Positions 1-7,451 of a DNA stretch of 63,948 bases are shown one piece after another (the stretch's first letter is position 1; each line of letters starts with the position of its first letter). The DNA is from Oxalobacteraceae bacterium (GTDB taxonomy: Bacteria; Pseudomonadota; Gammaproteobacteria; Burkholderiales; Burkholderiaceae_D): positions 1-63,948 of the forward strand of contig JAIXXN010000015.1 in NCBI GenBank assembly GCA_027490725.1, read 5' to 3'. Under the pieces are notes generated by a model. The model saw only the letters and a program-made list of their open reading frames with translations. It made no database searches and was not told where the DNA came from. The translations under genes were made by a program, and so were the position numbers.

Positions 1-1093
1 CGCCGCTGGCAAATTTGCCCTGCACCAGTGCCTGTACGCTCAGCGGCGATTTTTTCTCGCCCAGACTCTGGTAGTCGTAGACGTCGAAGTCGCCATTGCC
101 GCAATAGCCGGGATACAGGCCTTGCGCGCCGCAACCATAAGGGAAGGCGGTGTAGTCGTCACGCTTGAACTGGTGCGCGTTGGCGCTGATGCTGGCGCTC
201 CACTGCGGGCTGAAGGTGTAGGCAAAACGTGCACCCAGATTGCTGCTGGAGGTTTCCACCGGACGGGTCCAAGGCTGATTATTCAGCATGGTGTCCGCCG
301 CCACGACCGGCAGGGTGGTGTTATTGAGCAGCTGGAAGCCCGGTGCGGTGACCTGCGATTTCTTCTGGAAGTCGCCATCGATCTGCAGCAAGGCTTGCGG
401 CGAGATGGCCCAGTCGAACGCAGCGCCGATGAACTTGCGGTTGCCATCGGCACCCTTGATGTAGGAGCGCAGACGCTCGGCAGCTGCGCTCAGACGGTAG
501 CCGAAGCGGCGGTCTTCGAAACGCCCGCCCAGATCCACGGCGCCGTACAGATTGCCCCGTTCGCGCTCTTCCAGCAGCACGGTGCGCAGCGGCGTGTCGG
601 TCGGACGCTTGGTCACGTAATTGACCAGACCGCCGGGTGCGGAGACGCCTGCTTGCAGACCGGACAAGCCCTTCAGCACTTCCAGGCGTTCCTTGTTTTC
701 CAGCGGGATCTGGGTGTCGCCGGGAATCGCCATGCCATCCTTGCGGTAGCTGGAGGCGTTATCGAGCTTGAAGCCGCGGATCGAGAACTGCTCGGCGTAG
801 CCGACGGCGTTGTAGGCGTCGCTGATGCTGGCGTCGTAGCGGGCTGCATCGGTGGTGGAGCGGATCTGCAGATCCAGCATCTGCTGGGCGGTCAGGACGC
901 TGACGGTGGCTGGCGTTTCCAGCAGCGGCGTGTCGCTGAAACCGGCCACGCTGGCGCGATTGGGCTGGGCTTTGCTGGCCGTGACGAGTACTTCCTGCAT
1001 GGTGGTTTCAGGGCTGTCGGCCAGCGCGCTGACAGGGAAGGCAAAAGCGATCGCGATGGCGACCGGGGTAACGGCAAATTTAGTTGTGGTCAT
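1..1093 (-). CDS. TonB-dependent outer-membrane receptor, probable thiamin(e) transporter (5' part; 3' end outside window)
   Basis: The reverse strand is open from an ATG at 1093 to the window edge, giving 364 codons of the N-terminal part. Residues 1-25 form a signal peptide ending near ALADS. A TonB-box-like stretch (MQEVLVTASK) lies near residues 32-41. The plug domain follows, with SVLTAQQM near 65, FSIRGFKLDN near 103 and the siderophore-receptor signature LKGLSGLQAGVSAPGGLVNY near 140-159. Beta-barrel sequence then continues to the edge. The domain type resembles TonB-dependent siderophore receptors, but a TPP riboswitch sits directly upstream. Established comparative genomics links such receptors to thiamin or thiamin-precursor uptake. 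The family call is secure; the ligand is inferred from the riboswitch. Confidence 0.93.
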   Translation of the reverse strand, partial: MTTTKFAVTPVAIAIAFAFPVSALADSPETTMQEVLVTASKAQPNRASVAGFSDTPLLETPATVSVLTAQQMLDLQIRSTTDAARYDASISDAYNAVGYAEQFSIRGFKLDNASSYRKDGMAIPGDTQIPLENKERLEVLKGLSGLQAGVSAPGGLVNYVTKRPTDTPLRTVLLEERERGNLYGAVDLGGRFEDRRFGYRLSAAAERLRSYIKGADGNRKFIGAAFDWAISPQALLQIDGDFQKKSQVTAPGFQLLNNTTLPVVAADTMLNNQPWTRPVETSSSNLGARFAYTFSPQWSASISANAHQFKRDDYTAFPYGCGAQGLYPGYCGNGDFDVYDYQSLGEKKSPLSVQALVQGKFASG

Positions 1094-1096
1094 ATG

Positions 1097-1136
1097 GACT
1101 CTCTACGTGTTCGGCCGGATACCGTGCGGGAGAGTC
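1097..1136 (-). promoter_or_regulatory. Hairpin able to mask the receptor's ribosome binding site
   Basis: On the reverse strand GACTCTC (1136-1130) can pair with GAGAGTC (1103-1097). The second arm is the purine-rich stretch just before the ATG at 1093. Pairing would hide the likely Shine-Dalgarno. This is what one expects of the expression platform of a translational TPP riboswitch. The pairing is seen in the sequence; its regulatory role is inferred. Confidence 0.5.
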
Positions 1137-1160
1137 ATCAAAGGAGGGGAGAACTACTTT

Positions 1161-1241
1161 GCGCTTTCCTTCGCTGGCATTATCCAGATCAGGTACGAAG
1201 GGTATCTCTCACCCGGACAATTGTGCCCAGGACCCCTAGCG
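1161..1241 (-). promoter_or_regulatory. TPP (thiamin pyrophosphate) riboswitch, THI element
   Basis: The reverse strand carries the conserved TPP aptamer core in order: AGGGGTCC, GTGAGAGATACCC, then ACCTGATCTGGATAATGCCA followed by GCGAAGGAAAGC. The outer stem can form between CGCT near 1241 and AGCG near 1162. The two sensor arms match the thiM/thiC-type consensus closely. It lies about 70 nt upstream of the TonB receptor start and in the same orientation, so thiamin pyrophosphate should repress that receptor. Confidence 0.95.
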
Positions 1242-1287
1242 AGGCAGTAGTGTAGCACAGCGCGCTGCGACACGGGCATCACGCCCC

Positions 1288-1321
1288 GCGAGCCGTACGG
1301 CGAGCCGTATGGCGAGCCGTG
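1288..1321. repeat. Three tandem copies of a 12-bp unit (GCGAGCCGTAYG)
   Basis: Units start at 1288, 1300 and 1312, with one variable base. They lie in the short intergenic stretch between the riboswitch and the Imm26-like gene. Confidence 0.85.
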
Positions 1322-1387
1322 CGCCCGCTTGTGCGGCGCGCCGCTACACTGCCTGCTGGTGAAATGGATGCTGTGGCGAGGGCTGGG

Positions 1388-1909
1388 ATGAAACCGTTGT
1401 ATCGGGAAGGAAGCTGGTTTGCCGTGCCGTTGCTGGACGGTGGTTATGCCTGGGGCATGGTGGCCCGACTGGCGCCAGCAAGCAAGATCATGCTGGCCTA
1501 TCTGTTCGGGCCGCGTCTGCCACGCCCGCCTGGACTTGCGCAGCTCGATACGCTGCGCCCCGAGGATGCCTTGCGGGTGTTGCGGGTCGGCGATATGGCG
1601 CTGGCCAGTGGTCACTGGCCGGTGCTGGGCGAGAGTGCAGTCTGGCAAGCGTCAGAGTGGCCGGTGCCGCAATTTCTGCGCCGGGCCGAGGCCTTGCGGC
1701 GCGCCTGGCGGGTGACGTATTCCGACGCAGACCCGGGCCGTTCCGAGCGGGAGGAGGCGGTGCCTTTCGATACCCCCGGAATGGCGAGCGACTCCCTGTA
1801 CGGCTACGGGTCGACCGAATTACTGCTGACCCGTTTGCTGGCAGTGGGGCCTGACGGGCAGCCTGACGGGCAGCCGGAAGCTGCGTCGTCCGGCACTAGT
1901 CACAGCTGA
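1388..1909 (+). CDS. Imm26-like immunity-family protein
   Basis: A 173-residue soluble protein starting MKPLYREGSWFAVPLLDGG. The opening block (GSWFAVPL, DGGYAWGMVAR, IMLAYLFGP) matches the layout of the Imm26 family, described as immunity proteins of polymorphic-toxin systems. The ATG at 1388 is preferred over 1364 because GAGGG lies 5 nt upstream. No toxin gene is adjacent, so immunity function is only a family inference. The C-terminus contains a 12-bp tandem repeat coding PDGQPDGQP. The 3' end overlaps the convergent gene at 1896 by 14 nt. Confidence 0.7.
   Translation: MKPLYREGSWFAVPLLDGGYAWGMVARLAPASKIMLAYLFGPRLPRPPGLAQLDTLRPEDALRVLRVGDMALASGHWPVLGESAVWQASEWPVPQFLRRAEALRRAWRVTYSDADPGRSEREEAVPFDTPGMASDSLYGYGSTELLLTRLLAVGPDGQPDGQPEAASSGTSHS
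1850..1873. repeat. 12-bp in-frame tandem repeat (CCTGACGGGCAG x2)
   Basis: Two perfect copies lie inside the 3' end of the Imm26-like gene and encode PDGQ twice. Being a multiple of three, it preserves the frame. Confidence 0.85.
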
Positions 1910-2600
1910 CATTCCATGCCGTATATTCGCCGCGATGCTTGCGCACGGCTACCCGCACGCTGGTGTCGCGGTCGCTACGGAATACCAGTGCCAGCATCCG
2001 ATCGGCACCACTGACAGGGGCGGATGGTTCGATGGCCGTCAGCGTAAAGGGCAGGGCGCGCTGGCGGATACACAGCGAATTGCCCGCCAGCAGCAGACGT
2101 GCGCGCTGTAGCAAGGCCGGATGCTGACGTAGCAGGGCGACGACATCGTCAGGCGCCAGTGCCGGATGCATCAGCACAGTGTGCGCTGCTGCGCTGCAGA
2201 TGGTGTTGGCTTGGGCCAGCCAGACATACCATTCCGGCGCCTGAACTGCCGGCCCCCAGCGTTCGCCTTCGCGGGCGCGCGCGTCATACACGAAGTGCGA
2301 GCGGATCTGCCGGCACAGGTCCACGGCCGAGTGGCGTGGTGCGCTATCGACCCGCGCCACGACCTGCCACGGCTGGCCGCGCTGGCGCGTGATATCGAAA
2401 CTGGGCGCGAACAAAGGTGGTACCGGGCGCGCGCCGCCCGCCTCGCGCAGTGCCAGCACGCGGTAATACGCGTCGAAGCTGTGCTGTTCGTCCGGGGTGG
2501 GGGCGCGCTGTTGCAGTGCGCTGCTGCTGCGCGGGCCGGCCGTCACAGTGCTAGCGCTGGCGAGCAGGCTGGCCAGCAGCACACTGCCCAGCGTCATCAT
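1896..2600 (-). CDS. Secreted hypothetical protein, coupled to envZ
   Basis: A 234-residue protein with a signal peptide (residues 1-21, ending VTAG). The rest is a soluble periplasmic domain with several cysteines (LCRQI, TICSAA, SLCIRQ, NVSCD) that could form disulfides. I do not recognise the family. The start ATG overlaps the envZ stop (ATGA at 2597-2600), so it is translationally coupled to the sensor kinase. This suggests, without proving, a role in the same envelope response. Confidence 0.75.
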   Translation of the reverse strand: MMTLGSVLLASLLASASTVTAGPRSSSALQQRAPTPDEQHSFDAYYRVLALREAGGARPVPPLFAPSFDITRQRGQPWQVVARVDSAPRHSAVDLCRQIRSHFVYDARAREGERWGPAVQAPEWYVWLAQANTICSAAAHTVLMHPALAPDDVVALLRQHPALLQRARLLLAGNSLCIRQRALPFTLTAIEPSAPVSGADRMLALVFRSDRDTSVRVAVRKHRGEYTAWNVSCD

Positions 2601-3955
2601 GCGGCTTTCATACTGATGCGGATCTGCAGACCACCGCCGTCGCGATTGCGTACCTGCAGTTCGGCGCCATGACGCTGCACCACACGTTCGACGATCGCCA
2701 GTCCCAGACCGGCACCATTGGCCTGTCCGCGTGCCGCGTCCAGTCGCGTGAACGGTTTCAGCAATTGCTCGATCTGTTGTTCCGGCACGCCGCTGCCATG
2801 ATCCTGTACTTCGATGATCACCCGGCGCGCGCCGTGGCTGCCGCGGATGCTGCAGCCGATGTCGATCTCGGTAAAATCGCAGTCGGCAGTTTTACCGTAG
2901 CGCCGGGCATTTTCGATCAGATTGTTGATGACCCGTTTCAGATCGGTGGCATTGCCGAGCGCGTGCGCGTCGGGCGCGATACTGGTGTGGATGCGTACGT
3001 CGGGTAGACGCTGCGCTTCGTGGGCGGTTTCTTCCAGCAGTGCACTGAGATCGATGCTGGTGAAGCTCGACGCTTCGGTCGGTTTGGCGTAATCGAGGAA
3101 CTGGCCGATGATGTCATCCATCTGGCCGATGTCGGACTGCATCCCTTCGCGCGCCTCGTGCGAGAGATTGGCCATTTCCAGTTCCAGTTGCATGCGCGCC
3201 AGCGGGGTACGCAAGTCGTGCGAAATGCCCGCCAGAATCACGGCGCGATCCGATTCCACCTGCTGCAACTGAACCACCATCTGGTTGAAACTGCGGTTGG
3301 CTTCGATGATTTCGGTCGGGCCTTTTTCCGGCAGCGGTTCCGGTAGTTTGCCCTGCGCGAAGGCGCGCGTGGCTTGCGTCAGGCGACGCAGCGGCAGGTT
3401 GATCAGGCTGGAAATAAAGGCCGCGCCGATCAGCGAGACGAAGGACACCACGCTGGCCCAGCCCAGCCACTGGATGCCGGTCAGGCCGCGAATACGCTCG
3501 CGTTCCAGCATCAGCCAGTAGGCGTCATCATCGATCTTGAAGCTGACCCAGAAACCGGACACGCCGTTGACCTTGGCCGAGAAGCGGGTGTCGTTGCCGA
3601 GTTTGGCGCGCACCAGTTTTTCGATGTCCGGCATCAGCGCATTGGCCGGTGCCGGTTCAACTTTGTCGTCCTGCTCCAGCGAGAAGACACGGATGCCTTC
3701 GCTGGCAACCAGATCGAGCAGTAGTTCGCGGCGCAGTTCCGGTGCCGAGTGGGTCAGGGCGGCGTGGGTAATCGTCACCACCGAGATCACCTGCGAAGAG
3801 ATCTGTTGCACCTGTGGCTCGTGCTGCACCACGCTGATCATGCCGACCCAGGCCGTCATGCTCAGGGTGGTGAGGGCGCCCAGCAGGAAGAAGGTGCGCC
3901 AGAACAGGCCACTTTTCAGGCTGGACAGCCGAAGCGAAAACGGAGACTTCATCAC
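2597..3955 (-). CDS. envZ: EnvZ-like sensor histidine kinase
   Basis: A 452-residue inner-membrane kinase. TM1 is near residues 18-40, followed by a periplasmic loop to about 160 and TM2 near 163-185, then HAMP with LPLRRLTQATRAFAQGKLPE. The HisKA box is GISHDLRTPLARMQLELEMA, with the phospho-accepting histidine in SHDLRTP. The N-box is VINNLIENARRYG; G boxes are DHGSGVP and GAGLGLAIV. It lies 11 nt downstream of the OmpR-like regulator, so the two form an operon. Known family role: osmotic or envelope sensing and control of the partner regulator's phosphorylation. Confidence 0.92.
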   Translation of the reverse strand: MMKSPFSLRLSSLKSGLFWRTFFLLGALTTLSMTAWVGMISVVQHEPQVQQISSQVISVVTITHAALTHSAPELRRELLLDLVASEGIRVFSLEQDDKVEPAPANALMPDIEKLVRAKLGNDTRFSAKVNGVSGFWVSFKIDDDAYWLMLERERIRGLTGIQWLGWASVVSFVSLIGAAFISSLINLPLRRLTQATRAFAQGKLPEPLPEKGPTEIIEANRSFNQMVVQLQQVESDRAVILAGISHDLRTPLARMQLELEMANLSHEAREGMQSDIGQMDDIIGQFLDYAKPTEASSFTSIDLSALLEETAHEAQRLPDVRIHTSIAPDAHALGNATDLKRVINNLIENARRYGKTADCDFTEIDIGCSIRGSHGARRVIIEVQDHGSGVPEQQIEQLLKPFTRLDAARGQANGAGLGLAIVERVVQRHGAELQVRNRDGGGLQIRISMKAA

Positions 3956-3966
3956 GCATGCGCGCC

Positions 3967-4746
3967 TTAGCGCGGCTGTCCCTCCGGAATGAAGACATAG
4001 CCCAGACCCCAGACGGTCTGGATGTACAGCGGGCTGGAAGGATCGGGTTCGATCAGCTTGCGCAGACGCGAGATCTGCACGTCCAGACTGCGGTCGAACA
4101 CTTCGTATTCACGGCCACGCGCCAGTTCCATCAGTTTTTCGCGCGACAGCGGTTGACGTGCATGGCGTGCAAACACTTTCAGCACCGAGAATTCGCCGGT
4201 GGTCAGGGGCACCGTTTCGCCATTTTTCTTCAGCGTGCGCGTACCCAGATCCAGCACGAACTGGCCGAATTCGAAGGATTGCGGGGTTTCCGACGGGGCG
4301 CCCGGAATTTCGTCGGGGCCACGGCGGCGCAGCACGGCGCCAATCCGCGCCACCAGTTCGCGCGGGTTGAACGGTTTTGGCAGATAGTCGTCGGCCCCCA
4401 TCTCCAGACCGACGATGCGGTCGACGTCCTCGCCTTTGGCAGTCAGCATGATGATCGGGGTCTGGTCGCCTGCGCCACGCAGGCGGCGGCAGATCGACAG
4501 GCCATCTTCGCCCGGCAGCATCAGATCGAGCACCAGCAGATCATAGCGTTCGCGCAGCCACAGCTTGTTCATGGCGGTGGCATTTTCTGCCGTGACGACA
4601 TTGAAACCCTGCTCGGTCAGATAGCGGCGCAGCAGATCGCGCAAGCGCACATCGTCATCGACCACCATGATTTTGGCCTGATGGCCATGGACGCTGACAT
4701 TGGTGTTGCCAGATTCAGTCGCGAATTCAGTCGATTTACTAGTCAT
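3967..4746 (-). CDS. ompR: OmpR-family response regulator
   Basis: A 259-residue protein with a 20-residue leader before the receiver domain. The receiver has the acidic pair VVDDD, the phospho-aspartate in LLVLDLMLPGEDG, the conserved threonine in IIMLTAKG and lysine in YLPKPFNPREL. The C-terminal winged helix ends LRKLIEPDP and VWGLGYVF, typical of OmpR/PhoB. It is first in the operon with envZ and the 234-residue secreted protein. Direct TTACAAA repeats upstream suggest autoregulation. Confidence 0.94.
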   Translation of the reverse strand: MTSKSTEFATESGNTNVSVHGHQAKIMVVDDDVRLRDLLRRYLTEQGFNVVTAENATAMNKLWLRERYDLLVLDLMLPGEDGLSICRRLRGAGDQTPIIMLTAKGEDVDRIVGLEMGADDYLPKPFNPRELVARIGAVLRRRGPDEIPGAPSETPQSFEFGQFVLDLGTRTLKKNGETVPLTTGEFSVLKVFARHARQPLSREKLMELARGREYEVFDRSLDVQISRLRKLIEPDPSSPLYIQTVWGLGYVFIPEGQPR

Positions 4747-4823
4747 AGGCCTGCCAGATTTGTCTTATTCATGTTGCTATGGTAACGTCATATTCGTATT
4801 GCGAAAACGTCTGATTTGTTCCA

Positions 4824-4849
4824 TTACAAAGTGTTACAAACTTTACCCA
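4824..4849. promoter_or_regulatory. Candidate OmpR binding boxes (10-bp-spaced TTACAAA repeats)
   Basis: TTACAAA occurs at 4824 and again at 4834, exactly one helical turn apart, followed by TTACCCA at 4843. E. coli OmpR sites contain GTTACA-type cores at about 10-bp spacing, so this looks like an OmpR site. It lies between the divergent ompR and the small secreted-protein gene and could control either. Confidence 0.5.
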
Positions 4850-4917
4850 AATGGTCTTACCGTCCTCGCTATTCCATCATACACTCGGGACATAGATTCA
4901 GTACTTAGGAACGCCAT

Positions 4918-5331
4918 ATGGGCATCGATCACCAACAGATTACTGCGGTAGGCAGCGCCCGGATTTGCGTCCGGTCGATGCTGGGCGCCTTGCTGGTGTG
5001 CGCGAGCGTGGCAGGCAGCGTGTTGTGCGCGGTCTCTGTGCAGGCCGCCGAGATGGGCGAAGGCCAGCATCGCGACGAGGCTCGCGGCGGCGCCTCGCGT
5101 GACATGTCGGCCGGGCGTGGGCCGGACAACCGTGGTGGTGACCCGCGCCAGCTCGACCCGCGCAGCTACGAAGCGCGCGCCGAGGAGCAGCGTCGTGCCA
5201 TGCAGGAAGCGGGGCGCAATGCCGAGATGAACCGGCGTGCCGGCCGCCTGACGCCGGATGAACGGCGCGACTTGCGCCGCCAGATCAACGAAGTCGGTCA
5301 GGATATCTACGCCAACCCGCCGCGCCGTTAA
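4918..5331 (+). CDS. Small secreted hypothetical protein, Arg/Glu-rich
   Basis: A 137-residue protein with a long N-terminal leader; the hydrophobic segment is residues 20-42, ending AVSVQAAE. The mature part is charged and low in complexity (GRGPDNRGGDP, YEARAEEQRR) and ends with the ordered-looking segment RLTPDERRDLRRQINEVGQ. I do not know a function. It is divergent from ompR across the candidate OmpR boxes, so it may be an OmpR target. Confidence 0.7.
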   Translation: MGIDHQQITAVGSARICVRSMLGALLVCASVAGSVLCAVSVQAAEMGEGQHRDEARGGASRDMSAGRGPDNRGGDPRQLDPRSYEARAEEQRRAMQEAGRNAEMNRRAGRLTPDERRDLRRQINEVGQDIYANPPRR

Positions 5332-5416
5332 ACTTATCAATGTACTATTGATATGTAGCAATTAGTTCACAGTTTCGCTTCCCACGATGTGAATTGTTCA
5401 ACCTTCCTTTTTAGCA

Positions 5417-5442
5417 GCGTGTAATATCAATTAATTACACGC
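5417..5442. promoter_or_regulatory. Perfect 9-bp inverted repeat upstream of the FapA pair
   Basis: GCGTGTAAT (5417-5425) and ATTACACGC (5434-5442) flank an 8-nt spacer, about 35 nt before the FapA start. It may be an operator or a leader hairpin. A weaker inverted repeat (TATCAAT/ATTGATA, 5335-5353) follows the upstream gene. Confidence 0.5.
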
Positions 5443-5476
5443 AATGACTTTCTGCGTGCAAGCCGCATGGAGGGGG

Positions 5477-7381
5477 ATGGTGGTTCAGGACGTTGCTACA
5501 GAGATATCATTGGAGGCAGAACAGGCTCCGGGTGTCGGCTTGCCTGCCGGTCTGGTGCGGCGTGCCGACGGTATCTATATTGACCTGTCGATGCTCCAGC
5601 TGACGCTGGTAGCGGCAATCAATGAAGTGTTTCATTCACACCGCTATTTTTCCGGTCTCGATTATGCCGTGCTGATTAAAGCCCTGTACGGGGTGGGCCC
5701 GGAACTGCCGAGTAAGGAACTGGTGCGCATTGCCACCGATCTGGGCGAGATTGCGCCGGAACGCGTGGCGCTCTACAAGCCGCCCAAACTGGGGCGCGGC
5801 TATGCCGAATACTATTTCGAAACACTGTTTCTGGAAGCCCAGGAACTGTCGGATGGCACCTTTGTGCCGGAGCGTCCGACCCGTCTGGATGTCGATGAAT
5901 TCGTCACCGAGATGTGGAATAAGGGCATTCTGTTCGGTATCGAGGTGGCGGCGGTGGCAGCGGCGATTGCCTCCAGCAAGCCGGACCGGATTACCGTGGC
6001 GATCGACCTGGATCCGCAGCCGGGGCAGAACGCCGCGGTGATCGAAGTCTCGTCCGATCTGCACCGCAGCGACGCACCCAAGGAGCGCGCCGATGGGCGG
6101 GTCGATCTGGGCAGCTTCCAGAACCGTTTTCCCCAGATCGAAGCCAATGTGCGCCTGCTCAAGAAGGTGCCGGCGGTACCGGGCCTGCCCGGCTACGATA
6201 CCGGCGGACGCCGCACCGCGCCCGAGGCGCCGCAGGATCTGACGCTGAGTTTCTTCGCTGGCGAGGGCACTGAAGTGCGTCTGCTGGACGATGGTGAATA
6301 TGTGGTCTCGACCCGCAAGGGTTTTCTGAATGTCGATACCAAGTCCAAGCGGATTTCGATTACCGACAAGATCATCAGCCTCGATGGGGTCAGTGGCAAG
6401 ACCACCGGTAATCTGGAGCTGGCCGGCGCCTACGAGGAATTCGGCGATATTCAGGAACAGCGCGATGTGACGGGCAGTGATATCACCGTGCATGGCAATG
6501 TCTACGGCAATATCTACTCGCGTGGCGGCACCGTGGTACTGGGTCAGAATCTGGTCAGCGGCAGTGTCAGTAATACTGCCGGTAGTATTACCATCGCCGG
6601 CGTAGCCTCCGGTTCCGTGATCCATACCGACGCCGGGCATATCCAGATCGGCCGCGCCGAGAATTGCGTGATCTCCGGTACCAGCGTGACCATCACGGAT
6701 GCCTCGAATTGCGAAATCATCGCTGACAACATCCGTATCGAACTGGCCGAAGGCTGTGCCGTGGCGGGGCGCGATGTGGAAATCGACAGCGCCGGACCGC
6801 GCCGCCGTACCGAGATGGTGGTGCATGTGCTGGTGCGCGATGTTAGCCAGTTCGATCAGGAGATTGGCGAGCTGGGACAGCGCGAGACGGCGCTGCAGCT
6901 GGCCAATCAGGAAGTGCAGCAGAAAATCGATGCGATTGCCGCGATCCCGGACGTGCGGCGCTATCTGGCACTGGCGCAGAAGCTGCGCAATCAGGAGCTG
7001 CAACTGTCGCCCGAGCAGGGCCATTTGCTGCGCAAGATAGCTGGCGCGGTGGCCACCGAACTGCAGGAGATTTCGACTTTGCGTGACGAGCTGCGTCCCG
7101 GCCATGCGCAGTTGAAAATGACCCAGGAAAAGCTGCAGCGCGTGATTGAGCAGAAACTGGCGGCCACCGGCCACGCGCGCTGCGGCTTGCGCATGGTGTG
7201 TGGCGAGACCATGGTGCGTACCATGCCGTTCCAGACCACCAGCACTGCGCTGACGATGCTGCCGCCCAAGGATATCAAGCAGCGGGTGCGTAACGCGGGC
7301 AGCGGCAAGATGTTGTTCTGTGATAGCGCCGGTTCGCTCGACTGGCATCTGGATCCGCGTGCGCCGTCGATGGGGAGCTAG
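5477..7381 (+). CDS. FapA (DUF342)-family protein, copy 1
   Basis: About 634 residues. An N-terminal domain of roughly 270 residues precedes the FapA/DUF342 right-handed beta-helix, recognisable by rungs such as GNVYGNIYSRGGTVVLGQNL and GSITIAGVASGSVIHTDAGH. A coiled-coil-prone helical part follows (QEIGELGQRETALQLANQEV). The family is called flagellar assembly protein A, though its role is poorly defined in proteobacteria. The start is uncertain: ATG 5477 directly follows GGAGGGG, and an in-frame ATG exists at 5444. A closely related paralogue follows in tandem. Confidence 0.85.
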   Translation: MVVQDVATEISLEAEQAPGVGLPAGLVRRADGIYIDLSMLQLTLVAAINEVFHSHRYFSGLDYAVLIKALYGVGPELPSKELVRIATDLGEIAPERVALYKPPKLGRGYAEYYFETLFLEAQELSDGTFVPERPTRLDVDEFVTEMWNKGILFGIEVAAVAAAIASSKPDRITVAIDLDPQPGQNAAVIEVSSDLHRSDAPKERADGRVDLGSFQNRFPQIEANVRLLKKVPAVPGLPGYDTGGRRTAPEAPQDLTLSFFAGEGTEVRLLDDGEYVVSTRKGFLNVDTKSKRISITDKIISLDGVSGKTTGNLELAGAYEEFGDIQEQRDVTGSDITVHGNVYGNIYSRGGTVVLGQNLVSGSVSNTAGSITIAGVASGSVIHTDAGHIQIGRAENCVISGTSVTITDASNCEIIADNIRIELAEGCAVAGRDVEIDSAGPRRRTEMVVHVLVRDVSQFDQEIGELGQRETALQLANQEVQQKIDAIAAIPDVRRYLALAQKLRNQELQLSPEQGHLLRKIAGAVATELQEISTLRDELRPGHAQLKMTQEKLQRVIEQKLAATGHARCGLRMVCGETMVRTMPFQTTSTALTMLPPKDIKQRVRNAGSGKMLFCDSAGSLDWHLDPRAPSMGS

Positions 7382-7451
7382 ATGGTCTGCACAAGGGTTA
7401 CCGTTCATGCTAATCTAGTTTCGGGAATTGACCCGCTTCGTGAGGAACACT

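Noticed and set aside
122..1255. A plus-strand frame of 377 codons at the left edge
   Set aside because: It is antisense to the TonB receptor and its TPP riboswitch, both of which have clear signatures on the other strand.
1288..1321. CRISPR-like array
   Set aside because: Repeats are contiguous 12-mers without spacers. No CRISPR array or cas gene is seen anywhere in the window.
5636..7408. A 590-codon open frame antisense to FapA copy 1
   Set aside because: It is the mirror of a GC-rich gene with family motifs on the other strand; it has no domain and no ribosome site.
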